NCBI GenBank assembly: GCA_902779305.1
Contig: CACZBD010000022.1
Span: 1 to 41,883, forward strand
Length of the DNA: 41,883 nt
Source of the DNA: an uncultured Lachnospiraceae bacterium
GTDB lineage: Bacteria; Bacillota; Clostridia; Lachnospirales; Lachnospiraceae
Direction of reading: 5' to 3'
This document shows positions 18,818-27,519 of this stretch, one piece after another. A program made the translations under genes and the position numbers. Each line of letters opens with the position of its first letter. Position 1 is the first letter of the stretch. The notes below the pieces were generated by a model, which worked only from the letters and a program-made list of their open reading frames with translations, searched no databases and had not been told where the DNA came from.

Positions 18818-21800
18818 ATGAAAAAGAACTTGATCATGAGAGGTCTTGCTGTAGTTATAGCAGCGGTTCTCGTAGCAACATCTGCGGTTCCTGCATATGC
18901 AGGGGAACCTGACGGAGGGCAGACAGAGGTCGAAAAAGACAACGACCGGGAGATTTCGAGTGAAATTCTGTCTTCTGATGTTTACGGATCCGAAGAAGAC
19001 TCGGAAGAAGAGATTGTGAAATCCGGCCCGGAATCCGGGGATGCGGGTATCGATAAATTGGCTGATGATCCGGAAACAGAGGAAGTGATCGCAGAGGCCG
19101 GTGAGGAAGATGCTAAGGAGGTCACTCCGGCTGAAGAAAACGAGGATACCGAACTGCTCGGTGAAGGTGAGTACGTTGCGAAGGTAAAGACAGCAGATGG
19201 GGAGCAGAACTTTACGAGTTTTGATGACGCTGCAAGATTCTGGATGGAAAAGGGAGATGGAGCAGAGCTCGTACTTCTTGATGATGTCAGAACAGGAAGT
19301 ATCAATTCAGTCAGTCAAAATGGGCTCGCCTTGATAAAAGTGGTTCACGGAACCGAAGAAGCTCCTATGATACTCGACTTAAACGATCATGGTATTCTTT
19401 ATGACGGGGGGGCAGGTTCCGAGATGGTCATTAGGGTTGAGGTCGGGTGTTTTTTTGAACTCAGGGATAGCTCGAGCACGCAGACCGTAAGATATCTCAA
19501 GATCAATAATGATGAAGGGAGAGCAACCGAGATAGTTACGGAAAAACCGGATGAAGGGGAAAGCTATGTACAGATATCCGGAGGATACCTTGCCGGTGGA
19601 CTTGATAGAGGAGGTATAACCAATCAGGGGACGTTCACTATGAGTGGCGGAGCGATCTGCGGTAATGTTCCTTTTGGAGTAAATAACGGCGTTCAAGGAA
19701 CGTTCATAATGAACGGAGGCAAAATCTGTAAAAATAATGGTTGTGGTGTACGAAATGCTAATAGATTTGAAATGAATGGAGGGGAAATCAGCGATAATAA
19801 TGGCATCGGTGTAAAAAATAATGAAAGTGCATATTCACCTTCATTTACAATGAACGGAGGAGAGATCAGCAGAAATCTTGGTTGTGGAGTATATAATTTT
19901 TCAGATGGTCAAAGATGTTCATTCACAATGAATGGAGGAAAGATCAGCGAAAACAGTGCAGATAAAGGCGGTGGCGTATGCAGCGGTACCATAAACTCGT
20001 ATTATGGTGCCACATTCACAATGACAGGAGGAGAGATCAGCGAAAATACCGCGGCAAGTGACGGTGGCGGTGTATACATTTCCAGCCATGGTAACGCCCC
20101 GTTCACAATGACAGGAGGAGAGATCAGCGGAAATACTGCGACTGAATTCGGCGGTGGCATATGTATTGATAATGACAGTAACCTTGACGATGTTTCGTTC
20201 ATAATAGATGGAGGAAAGATCAGCGGGAACAGCGCGACATATGGAGGTGGCGTAAGCTTACGAAAGGCTATAGATAATAGCCAAAATGTAAAGAGTATTT
20301 CCTTAAAAATGAATAAGGGGGAGATATGTGAAAATACAGCCACTGTCGATGGCGGCGGTGTATACATTAAGAATTATGATTATGGCGATGGGCATGACGG
20401 TGTTCTTTCATTTGAATTGACCGGAGGAAAGATCAGCAAAAATATTGCGAGTGGAAATGCCGGTGGTGTGTATAATTTAAGTGCTTCATTCACAATGAGT
20501 GGAGGAGAGATCAGCGGAAACAGTGCAAATATAGCCGGTGGTGTAAGAAGCGAAAGGACGACATCTAAATACCCTTCATTTACACTGAGCGGAGGGAAGA
20601 TCTGCGGAAATACAGCTGCTCAAGGTGGTGGCGTAATATCTAATTCCGGAACATTTGTTATGAGCGGCGGAGAGATCAGCAATAACACTTCGGAAGATGG
20701 TAGATATCAAGCGGTGTTAAGAAATGGTGCGACCATAACTTTTGATGGAACGATCCTTGCGGGAACTGCAGTTGACGGATCGGATGCGCACCCTGTTACT
20801 GCCAGCGAAGTAAATGGTGCAATGGTGTCATATGGATATATCAAGGTCATTGAGGTTGCAGTTGTAAAGACCTCAGATACGGAACAGACCTTTGGGTATT
20901 TTGCGGACGCCCTGAGTTTTTGGCAGGAAAAGGGAGCTGAAGGAGCAGGGGCAGAGCTAAAGCTTCTGACAGACTTTAAAACAGACAGTAAAATAGAAAT
21001 AAACGGCGGAACTGAAGATGCCCCCATGGTACTTGATCTGAACGGCAACGGAATTCTTTATACCGGGGTTGCCGGCGATTGCGTTATCAGTATCGCAAGC
21101 GGGAAGTTCTTTGAACTTAAGGATAGCGGAGATACGGAGACCGTACGATATATCAAACTCGGTGAATTAGGAAGAGGAACAGCGGTTGTTTATGCTGAAC
21201 CGAGCGAAGGAGATTATTTACAGATATCCGGAGGGTATATCGCAGGTGGTGAAAATTGCGGCGTATTGAATAAGGGAACGCTTACAATGAACGGAGGAAC
21301 GATCTGCGGTAATCACTCAGTGAATGGCGGCGGTGTAGTCAATAAGGGAACGTTTACAATGAACGCAGGAGCGATCCGCGGAAACAAAGCAACTTTTGGG
21401 GGTGGCGGTGTATGTAATAATGGAACGCTTACAATGAGCGGCGGTGAGATCAGTGGGAACGTGGCACCTGATGCGAGAGCGTTGTTCAATAATGGCGGAA
21501 CGATTGATTTTGACGGAGATGTCTGCGTTGGAACGGTAGTTGACGGAACGGGAGCGCGCATCGTTGATGCCGAACAGGCAAAAACAGATCTCCATACCTA
21601 TGGATACATCGCGTTACTCGGTTTACGTTATGAACCCATTGATGATATGACATATACGGGAAGTGCGATCGCACCTACGATCAGGGCATACTTCGGAGAC
21701 AGACCCCTGAAAGAGAAAACCGATTATACGGTCAAATTCAGGAAAAATACCGATGTCGGAAAAGCGGAGTTCACGGTCACGTTCAAGGGCAACTATTCGG

Positions 21801-23467
21801 GAAAAGTGGACGGAGAGTTCAACATTGTCCCGAAGGATATTGGAGATTCGGATGTCATCAAGACAGCAATCGCACCAAAGGAAGCAGACACAAAGTCTTA
21901 TAAGCCGGTTCCCGTGATAACGTACAACAAGAAGAAACTGGCAGCCACAAAAGACTTCACGGTGAAGTATTATAATGAGGATGGTACGACAGAGGTTTCG
22001 GAGCCTATGGCAGCAGGAAAGTACCTGGCAAGGGTAACTGCCTCAGGGAAGAACTACAAAGGAAGCGATGACGTTCCGTTCATTATCACAGCCTCTAAAC
22101 CGATAATGGTAAGCAAACTGAACATAGCAAAGATACCGGATCAGAAATATAAAAACGGAACTCCGGTTGAACCCGGCCTCACTGTAAAGAACGGCAAACA
22201 ACCGGTTGGCGCTGACTGCTATGAGGCTTCTTACAAAAACAACATTGAGATCGGGACCGCATCTGTTACGATAACCGGAAAAGAAGACAAAGGATACATC
22301 GGTTCAAAGACGGTGACGTTTAAGATCGTCGGCGGTGCACTCGGAAAGGTCACGGTCAATATGGACAGTTTCCTGAAGACAGTCCCGTATGACGGAAAAG
22401 AACAGTCAAATTATATAACCCTCATTGATAAAGCTACAGGGAAAAATCTTACCGGCATGGAGAAGGATGCTTATAACGAGTTGAACAACAAGAGTTCTGT
22501 TGACTATGTTATTTCTTATGAAAATAATGTGAATGCCGGAACCGCGACCATGATACTGACCGGCGTGAACGGCTGGACAGGTACCGTAAAGAAAACCTTC
22601 AAGATTGATAAATTTGACATTAAGAAGAATGAGGGCGGTAAATTTACTGTTGAACTCAATCAACCTTCCTACCCATACGCGAAGGCCGGTGTGAAGCCGG
22701 AACCGGATGTCAAGTTTGACGGAAAACTCCTTACTAAGGGAACAGATTACACGCTCGCATATACGAATAATACAGCGGTTGGCGGAACAAAAGCTCCCAC
22801 GATTAAGATCACCGGAAAGGGCAACTTCACAGGCGTTAATGACAGTACAACATTTGTGATCGGGAAGGCAAATCTTGCAAATGAAGGGGTCACTGTTACA
22901 GCCAAGGATGTCGTCTGGGCATCCAAGAAAGGAAATTACAAGACAACGGTTACCGTAACCGACAAAGACGGAAAGAAACTTTCGCTCAACACGGACTATA
23001 GTCTGAGCTTCTCAACGAATCCGTCGGGCACACCTGAACTTGGTAAGGATGCTAAAGTTGACCTGGGACCTGAAGGATACACAACGGTTTATGTGATCGT
23101 AGCCGCATCAGAAAACGCAAAATGCGCGTACGAAGGTTCTGTTCCGGGTTCGTTCCGTCTGTGCGAAAAAGATATCGGAAAGTTCTCTGCAACGGTAGGG
23201 GAAAGAACCTTTACAGGCAGGGAAGTAACGATCACCGGTGATGATATCGAATGGAAATCGGGAAAGACGGACCTGAATCTTACGGAAGGCTCTGACTTTG
23301 AGATCGTAAAGGATAGCTATGATAAGAATGTCAACAAGGGAACCGCATCCGTAATGGTGAAAGGAAAAGGAAAGTACTGCGGAACGAAGAAAGTAACGTT
23401 CAAGATTACGACAAACACCGTCAGCGGATGGAAGGCCCTGTTAAGGAGCTTGTTCGCCTGGCTGTAA
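18818..23467 (+). CDS. Secreted beta-helix repeat surface protein with MBG modules, 1549 aa
   Basis: A signal peptide (1 to about 28, ending AYAG) precedes an acidic linker to about 118. A first large unit runs from about 120 to 675 and a shorter homologous unit from about 680 to 930. Each starts 'VAxVKTxDxEQxF', has 'MxLDLNxxGILYxG', and then a series of roughly 20-30-residue repeats of the form 'FTMxGGxIxGNxAxxxGGGV'. This is typical of a right-handed parallel beta-helix, as in autotransporter-like adhesins. Residues about 935-1535 are seven MBG-like modules, many with (T/K)DYxxxxxxN and GxxxxxI patterns. The last residues are a hydrophobic aromatic tail (WKALLRSLFAWL). There is no LPXTG. 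ATG 18818 has AAGGAG upstream. Expression probably depends on the repeat tract and terminator in its leader. Adhesion or interaction with host or plant glycans is inference. Confidence 0.85.
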   Translation: MKKNLIMRGLAVVIAAVLVATSAVPAYAGEPDGGQTEVEKDNDREISSEILSSDVYGSEEDSEEEIVKSGPESGDAGIDKLADDPETEEVIAEAGEEDAKEVTPAEENEDTELLGEGEYVAKVKTADGEQNFTSFDDAARFWMEKGDGAELVLLDDVRTGSINSVSQNGLALIKVVHGTEEAPMILDLNDHGILYDGGAGSEMVIRVEVGCFFELRDSSSTQTVRYLKINNDEGRATEIVTEKPDEGESYVQISGGYLAGGLDRGGITNQGTFTMSGGAICGNVPFGVNNGVQGTFIMNGGKICKNNGCGVRNANRFEMNGGEISDNNGIGVKNNESAYSPSFTMNGGEISRNLGCGVYNFSDGQRCSFTMNGGKISENSADKGGGVCSGTINSYYGATFTMTGGEISENTAASDGGGVYISSHGNAPFTMTGGEISGNTATEFGGGICIDNDSNLDDVSFIIDGGKISGNSATYGGGVSLRKAIDNSQNVKSISLKMNKGEICENTATVDGGGVYIKNYDYGDGHDGVLSFELTGGKISKNIASGNAGGVYNLSASFTMSGGEISGNSANIAGGVRSERTTSKYPSFTLSGGKICGNTAAQGGGVISNSGTFVMSGGEISNNTSEDGRYQAVLRNGATITFDGTILAGTAVDGSDAHPVTASEVNGAMVSYGYIKVIEVAVVKTSDTEQTFGYFADALSFWQEKGAEGAGAELKLLTDFKTDSKIEINGGTEDAPMVLDLNGNGILYTGVAGDCVISIASGKFFELKDSGDTETVRYIKLGELGRGTAVVYAEPSEGDYLQISGGYIAGGENCGVLNKGTLTMNGGTICGNHSVNGGGVVNKGTFTMNAGAIRGNKATFGGGGVCNNGTLTMSGGEISGNVAPDARALFNNGGTIDFDGDVCVGTVVDGTGARIVDAEQAKTDLHTYGYIALLGLRYEPIDDMTYTGSAIAPTIRAYFGDRPLKEKTDYTVKFRKNTDVGKAEFTVTFKGNYSGKVDGEFNIVPKDIGDSDVIKTAIAPKEADTKSYKPVPVITYNKKKLAATKDFTVKYYNEDGTTEVSEPMAAGKYLARVTASGKNYKGSDDVPFIITASKPIMVSKLNIAKIPDQKYKNGTPVEPGLTVKNGKQPVGADCYEASYKNNIEIGTASVTITGKEDKGYIGSKTVTFKIVGGALGKVTVNMDSFLKTVPYDGKEQSNYITLIDKATGKNLTGMEKDAYNELNNKSSVDYVISYENNVNAGTATMILTGVNGWTGTVKKTFKIDKFDIKKNEGGKFTVELNQPSYPYAKAGVKPEPDVKFDGKLLTKGTDYTLAYTNNTAVGGTKAPTIKITGKGNFTGVNDSTTFVIGKANLANEGVTVTAKDVVWASKKGNYKTTVTVTDKDGKKLSLNTDYSLSFSTNPSGTPELGKDAKVDLGPEGYTTVYVIVAASENAKCAYEGSVPGSFRLCEKDIGKFSATVGERTFTGREVTITGDDIEWKSGKTDLNLTEGSDFEIVKDSYDKNVNKGTASVMVKGKGKYCGTKKVTFKITTNTVSGWKALLRSLFAWL

Positions 23468-23502
23468 AACTTCTGAATGATATCTTTAGTATTACATAGA
23501 AG

Positions 23503-23536
23503 AGGATGCCGCGATAATCGTGCGGCATCCTTTTTT
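23503..23536 (+). terminator. Intrinsic terminator of the 18818 gene
   Basis: GGATGCCGC (23504-23512) pairs with GCGGCATCC (23522-23530), followed by TTTTTT. It lies 36 bases after the stop codon. Confidence 0.9.
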
Positions 23537-23546
23537 GATCGTGGGT

Positions 23547-23601
23547 TTGGGCAAAGCCCAACAGGGGTTGTCGGGGGGAGTGCCCCTGACCAGCGACTAC
23601 A
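23547..23601 (+). repeat. Structured intergenic repeat, copy 2
   Basis: Stem TTGGGC/GCCCAA (23547-23561) with an AAA loop, then CAGGGG...CCCCTG and ACCAGCGACTACA. It is homologous to 16598-16652. It lies between the terminator of the surface gene and the stop of the convergent fic gene. The downstream GTAGTC arm seen after copy 1 is missing here. Confidence 0.65.
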
Positions 23602-23609
23602 ATTTCTGA

Positions 23610-24749
23610 TCATGTATCCTTACGCAGGATATTCAGATACTCTTCATAAGAAAATACCCTGTTGCGTGACGCATTTGTCGTTTCCTTCAATATACCTGCC
23701 TGAACCAGTTTCCCCACAGCAGCCGATACTGTGTTATAGCTTACTCCAAGATCAGACGCTGTTCTTTTGATATCAATGATAGGAAACTGCTCTATATAAT
23801 CGAAGACTCTTCTTACGTTATCATGCTTTCTCGCGGTAACAGGAAGTTTTTTAATGTTGCCCTCATGGAGAGCAGATAGCTTTTCGACAGTAGCCAGGGA
23901 ATCCTTTGCCGCTGCCGATACCGCTTCAAGAAAAAATCCGACCCACTGCTCATAATTGCCGTTTCTTCTTACCTCTGAAATGCGGTCATAGTATTCTATC
24001 TGGTTCTTTTTCAAAAAATAGGAAATATAAATGATCGGTTTGGAAATATATCCCTGTTCTATGAGATAAAGTAATATCATCAAACGACCGACTCTCCCGT
24101 TTCCGTCAAGGAACGGATGGATCGTTTCAAACTGATAATGGATCAGTGCAATCCTGATGAGCGGATCGTAATCATCCCCTTCGTTCATGTATCTTTCCAG
24201 ATCAGTCAGCGCGGCATTCATATCCTCTACATTTGGCGGAATATATCTCGCGTCCTTTAATGTACAATTAGCGGCACCGATCCAGTTCTGTGATCTGCGA
24301 AATTCGCCCGGATTCTTTTCCTGTCCTCTGACCCCTGCAAGAAGCTCCCGATGGATTTCTCTTAAAAGTCTGTTGCACAAAGGCAACTTCTCCAATCTGC
24401 CTATAGCATATGTACAGGCTCTTACATAATTGATGACATCACCAACATCAAGATTTGTATTTCTGTCAGTCGCAGGATCAAGAACATCATCCAGTGTACA
24501 CTGTGTCCCTTCTATCTGCGAAGAAATAAGTGCTTCTTTTCTTACATACATGGAAATGAAGAGCTCTACATTCGGTATGAGCTTTGCTGCCGTGTCGAGT
24601 CTTACCAAATCCCTATTGGCTTCCACCAGTTTTTTTATTATATCATCGTTGATATTCAACTCCGGTTTCGGAGGCAAAGGCGAAGGTTTAAATGACTGAT
24701 ATGCCGCTTCACCGCTCAGATTTGTAACCAATTCACCTGATCTTCCCAT
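23610..24749 (-). CDS. Fic family protein with inhibitory helix motif and C-terminal winged helix
   Basis: 379 aa from ATG 24749. The Fic core motif HPFLDGNGRVGR is at residues 211-222 and complete, so the protein should be able to transfer AMP (or another nucleotide moiety) to a target hydroxyl. An upstream SSQIEG (76-81) fits the (S/T)xxxE(G/N) motif of class II Fic proteins, whose glutamate blocks ATP binding until released. The last 60 residues (about 318-375) form a winged helix-turn-helix ('TASDLGVSYNTVSAAVGKLVQAGIL' in parts), suggesting DNA binding. ATG 24749 has AAAGGTGAT in front of it. The longer GTG start at 24788 lies upstream of the predicted transcription start and is rejected. 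A palindrome over the promoter suggests autoregulation. It is convergent with the surface gene. Confidence 0.9.
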   Translation of the reverse strand: MGRSGELVTNLSGEAAYQSFKPSPLPPKPELNINDDIIKKLVEANRDLVRLDTAAKLIPNVELFISMYVRKEALISSQIEGTQCTLDDVLDPATDRNTNLDVGDVINYVRACTYAIGRLEKLPLCNRLLREIHRELLAGVRGQEKNPGEFRRSQNWIGAANCTLKDARYIPPNVEDMNAALTDLERYMNEGDDYDPLIRIALIHYQFETIHPFLDGNGRVGRLMILLYLIEQGYISKPIIYISYFLKKNQIEYYDRISEVRRNGNYEQWVGFFLEAVSAAAKDSLATVEKLSALHEGNIKKLPVTARKHDNVRRVFDYIEQFPIIDIKRTASDLGVSYNTVSAAVGKLVQAGILKETTNASRNRVFSYEEYLNILRKDT

Positions 24750-24760
24750 AAAAATCACCT

Positions 24761-24808
24761 TTTCTGAAATAACAATTCCATAATACACCGCCTATTTCAG
24801 AAAGTAAA
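24761..24808 (-). promoter_or_regulatory. fic promoter overlapped by an 11-bp palindrome (operator candidate)
   Basis: Minus strand: TTTACT (24808-24803), a 17-base spacer, and TATTAT (24785-24780). Arms TTTCTGAAATA (24761-24771) and TATTTCAGAAA (24793-24803) are exact reverse complements 21 bases apart. One lies in the spacer and one just after the start site, an arrangement suited to repression. Confidence 0.65.
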
Positions 24809-24895
24809 GCATTTGTTGAAATATGAGAATCGTAACCATTAATTTGTTTCCGATATAGACAATTCAACAGTTAAGCGATATCCTGTAAACACAAC

Positions 24896-24926
24896 AAAAA
24901 AGGGACTTGGTATGAACCAAATCCCT
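24896..24926 (-). terminator. Intrinsic terminator, minus strand
   Basis: Read on the minus strand: AGGGATTTGGT, a 4-base loop, ACCAAGTCCCT (one G-T pair), then TTTTT. It follows the structured element at 24927-24998 as the 25015 terminator follows tRNA-Gly. Confidence 0.7.
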
Positions 24927-24998
24927 AGAGCGCGAGACGGGACAGCTAAGGTAACGCCACGCGAACCTTCGGTTCACCTGGCAGGTCGTCCCGTCTCG
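24927..24998 (-). ncRNA. Possible structured RNA or att element containing a tRNA-Gly tail copy
   Basis: CGAGACGGGAC (24933-24943) and GTCCCGTCTCG (24988-24998) form an 11-bp closing stem. Inside, on the minus strand, GCCA/TGGC and GAACC/GGTTC form a nested hairpin with a GAA loop. The left side is the tRNA-Gly tail copy AGAGCGCGAGACGGGAC (24927-24943). A terminator follows on the minus strand. It is not a foldable tRNA. No separate promoter is visible, so transcription would depend on read-through from tRNA-Gly. Confidence 0.4.
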
Positions 24999-25014
24999 AT
25001 CGGAATGCACGAAT

Positions 25015-25045
25015 AAAAAAGGGCATCCGATTGGATGCCCTTTTT
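25015..25045 (-). terminator. tRNA-Gly terminator (bidirectional shape)
   Basis: GGGCATCC (25021-25028), loop GATT, GGATGCCC (25033-25040). T-runs flank it in both directions. On the minus strand it lies seven bases beyond the tRNA 3' end. Confidence 0.9.
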
Positions 25046-25051
25046 CATTCG

Positions 25052-25124
25052 AGCGCGAGACGGGACTCGAACCCGCGGCCTCGACCTTGGCAAGGTCGCG
25101 CTCCACCAACTGAGCCACTCGCGC
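25052..25124 (-). tRNA. tRNA-Gly (anticodon GCC)
   Basis: On the minus strand the acceptor arms GCGCGAG (25124-25118) and CTCGCGC (25059-25053) pair perfectly. The anticodon stem CGACC/GGTCG encloses loop TTGCCAA, giving anticodon GCC. The T arm contains GGGTTCGAGTCCC and the discriminator base is T, as usual for glycine. CCA is not encoded. It has a perfect promoter and a terminator. Its 3' end is copied at 24928 and 16691. Confidence 0.95.
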
Positions 25125-25135
25125 GTAACAAGGGA

Positions 25136-25164
25136 ATTATAGCAAAGAGGTTACGGTTTGTCAA
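25136..25164 (-). promoter_or_regulatory. Consensus promoter of tRNA-Gly
   Basis: Minus strand TTGACA (25164-25159), a 17-base spacer, and TATAAT (25141-25136): a perfect sigma-A consensus. Its -35 box and spacer overlap the ribosome binding site and TTG start of the plus-strand radical SAM gene. Confidence 0.9.
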
Positions 25165-26891
25165 ATAAAACGAAGAAAAAAATTGTTCTGGTGGCGCTCA
25201 ACGCCAAATATATCCATTCAAACCCCGGAATTTACAGCCTTCAGAGCTATTCCCTGCGGAAAAATCCCGGTGCCGGGGTCGATACGGCGGTCTTTACGAT
25301 CAATCAGGATGCAGGGAAGATCGTGGAAGAGATCTATACGATGGATCCCGGGCTGATCGGATTTTCCTGCTATATCTGGAATATCACGATGATCCGGACG
25401 ATCGTAAGGAACTTAAGCAGGATCCTGCCGGATACAGAGATCTGGCTTGGCGGTCCCGAGGTTTCCTACTGTGCAGAGGAGATCTTAGCGGAACTTCCGG
25501 TATACGGCGTGATGATCGGGGAAGGCGAAGAAACCTTTGCCGGACTGGTCAGGGAATACTACAGCTTAGATAAGGATTACAGGCGGGTAAAAGGGATCGT
25601 AACAAGAGCGTTCCATACAGGAGATCCGGACGTTTGCGGGATGGATGAACTGCCGTTTGTCTACCATGACCTTAATCGGGGTGATTTTGAAAATCATATT
25701 CTTTACTATGAGTCCTCCAGAGGCTGCCCCTATTCCTGCACCTACTGCTTATCTTCGATCGATAAACAGGTCCGCTTCAAAAGTCTTGATAAAGTATTTG
25801 AAGAACTGCAGTTTTTCCTGGATCATGGTGTGAGACAGGTCAAATTCCTGGACAGAACCTTTAACTGCAGGGATTCCCGCGCTATTGCGATCTGGAGATA
25901 CCTGTCGGAACATGATAATCAGATCACCAATTTTCATTTTGAGATCGCAGCGGAAACCTTGAGTGAAGAAGCGCTGGACCTGCTTGCCGGCATGCGCCCG
26001 GGGCTTGTCCGCCTGGAGATCGGCATCCAGAGTACGGATCCGGATACCCTGAAGCGGATCAGAAGGGTGATGGATCCGGATCAATGCAGGCATGTGATGG
26101 AGAAACTTCGGAAGAACGGAAATATCCGCCTGCATCTGGACTTGATCGCGGGACTCCCCGGTGAGAGTTATGAGCGCTTTATCCGCTCGTTTAACGAGGT
26201 TTATCTGATGCGCTCGCATGAGCTTCAGCTGGGATTTTTAAAAGTCCTGAAAGGCACTGCGATCGAAAAAGAAGCGCGTGAAGCCGGGATCGTATACGGA
26301 GCGGAACCGCCATACGAGGTTCTGTATACGGCGGATCTAAGCTACGCACAGCTCAGGAAGCTGAAGGCTGTGGAAGAAATGCTGGAAAGCTATTACAACA
26401 GCAATCAGTTTGAACGATCGATCGGCTTTCTGGAACAGTACTTTGAGACGCCCTATGAACTGTATGAAGCACTGGCGGAATTCTACAGGGAAAACAACTA
26501 TACGGTCGCGCAGCCTTCCAGGATCAAAAGGTATGAGATCCTGTTGGCGTTTTGGGAACAGCGCTGCCCGGAAAGTAAAGTATCGGCACAATACGACCCT
26601 GAAGATGCAGAGAAAATGCTTAAGGAATGTCTGCTCTACGATCTTTACGCCAGGGAATGTTTGAAAAAGCGTCCCGACTTTGCGGGAGATGTTCCGGCGC
26701 GGATCCGGAAACGGGAAAGCAGACTGCGTGCAGAGGATCTGCATGTGGAACATTTTGAGATCCTGACGGGCGCTCCGGCCGATCTGCAGTTTGATTATAA
26801 AGACAGGGATCCGGTAAGCGGAAATGCGAAGGTGAGAGAGGAAGAAAAAGATGAAAAAGAGAACGGGCGAGATCTTACAGATCCTGGATGA
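25158..26891 (+). CDS. B12-binding-type radical SAM protein (DUF4080 family)
   Basis: 577 aa. An N-terminal cobalamin-binding-like domain (residues about 8-150, starting KIVLVALNAKYIHSNP) is followed by a radical SAM barrel with the cluster motif C190-x3-C194-x2-C197 (SSRGCPYSCTYC). A helical C-terminal region (about 390-560) resembles DUF4080. Members are assigned to the class B radical SAM methyltransferase-like group; the substrate is unknown. The start is TTG 25158 with AAAGAGG at 25144-25150. No ATG is near, and the conserved N-terminus begins at residue 8, so this start is favoured. It overlaps nth by 41 bases, indicating one transcript. Its own promoter is not visible because the upstream space is filled by the divergent tRNA gene. 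Confidence 0.85.
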   Translation: MSNKTKKKIVLVALNAKYIHSNPGIYSLQSYSLRKNPGAGVDTAVFTINQDAGKIVEEIYTMDPGLIGFSCYIWNITMIRTIVRNLSRILPDTEIWLGGPEVSYCAEEILAELPVYGVMIGEGEETFAGLVREYYSLDKDYRRVKGIVTRAFHTGDPDVCGMDELPFVYHDLNRGDFENHILYYESSRGCPYSCTYCLSSIDKQVRFKSLDKVFEELQFFLDHGVRQVKFLDRTFNCRDSRAIAIWRYLSEHDNQITNFHFEIAAETLSEEALDLLAGMRPGLVRLEIGIQSTDPDTLKRIRRVMDPDQCRHVMEKLRKNGNIRLHLDLIAGLPGESYERFIRSFNEVYLMRSHELQLGFLKVLKGTAIEKEAREAGIVYGAEPPYEVLYTADLSYAQLRKLKAVEEMLESYYNSNQFERSIGFLEQYFETPYELYEALAEFYRENNYTVAQPSRIKRYEILLAFWEQRCPESKVSAQYDPEDAEKMLKECLLYDLYARECLKKRPDFAGDVPARIRKRESRLRAEDLHVEHFEILTGAPADLQFDYKDRDPVSGNAKVREEEKDEKENGRDLTDPG

Positions 26892-27519
26892 AATGTATGA
26901 CGTGGAGTGGAGATGCTATCTGGAGTACGAAACGCCGTGGCAGCTGCTGATCGCGACGATCCTAAGCGCACAGTGCACGGATGCGAGGGTCAATATCGTT
27001 ACGAAAGATCTGTTTGTCAAATACCCCTCGATCGAAGCGTTTGCAAAAGCCGATCTGAAGGAACTCGAACAGGATATCCGGTCAACGGGATTCTATCATA
27101 ACAAGGCGAAAAACATCATCGAATGCTGCCGCACACTGCATACGGAATATCAGGATGAACTGCCCAGCACGCTGGAAGAGCTGATAGGTCTTGCGGGCGT
27201 CGGAAGAAAAACGGCCAACGTGATCCGCGGCAACATCTTCCACGAGCCGTCGATCGTGGTGGATACGCATGTAAAGCGGATCTCAAAGAGACTGGGACTG
27301 ACAGAGGAAACGGATCCGACGAAAGTGGAATTCGATCTGATGAAAGAACTGCCGAAAGACCGCTGGATCCTGTACAATCTGCAGCTGATCACGTTCGGCA
27401 GGGATATCTGTACGGCGCAGCGTCCTTCCTGTGAGCGCTGCAGACTGCAGAACCTCTGTGTGGAATACCGGAACAGGACCGGGGCCGCAAAAAAGGGAAA
27501 AAAGAAGACTCAGCGGTAG
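26851..27519 (+). CDS. nth: Endonuclease III (DNA glycosylase / AP lyase)
   Basis: 222 aa, normal length. The helix-hairpin-helix LAGVGRKTANV carries catalytic Lys120, and Asp138 is in VVDTH; both have the same numbers as in the E. coli enzyme. The C-terminal 4Fe-4S ligands follow C-x6-C-x2-C-x5-C (from CTAQRPSC onward). The enzyme removes oxidised pyrimidines and nicks the abasic strand in base excision repair. ATG 26851 has GAGAGAGGAAG in front and lies inside the end of the radical SAM gene, so the two are translationally linked. The stop overlaps the convergent 27510 gene by 10 bases. Confidence 0.97.
   Translation: MKKRTGEILQILDEMYDVEWRCYLEYETPWQLLIATILSAQCTDARVNIVTKDLFVKYPSIEAFAKADLKELEQDIRSTGFYHNKAKNIIECCRTLHTEYQDELPSTLEELIGLAGVGRKTANVIRGNIFHEPSIVVDTHVKRISKRLGLTEETDPTKVEFDLMKELPKDRWILYNLQLITFGRDICTAQRPSCERCRLQNLCVEYRNRTGAAKKGKKKTQR

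Noticed and set aside
19576..21500. DNA-level tandem repeats as a CRISPR or mobile element
   Set aside because: The repeats are in frame and encode beta-helix turns with varied spacing.
24750..24788. Longer fic start at GTG 24788
   Set aside because: It lies upstream of the predicted transcription start and has no ribosome binding site; ATG 24749 has AAAGGTGAT.
24927..24998. Second tRNA or tRNA pseudogene
   Set aside because: Only the 3' tail is shared; the rest does not form D, anticodon or acceptor arms.
24864..25118. 84-codon minus-strand open frame
   Set aside because: It is a translation of tRNA-Gly, its terminator and the structured element.
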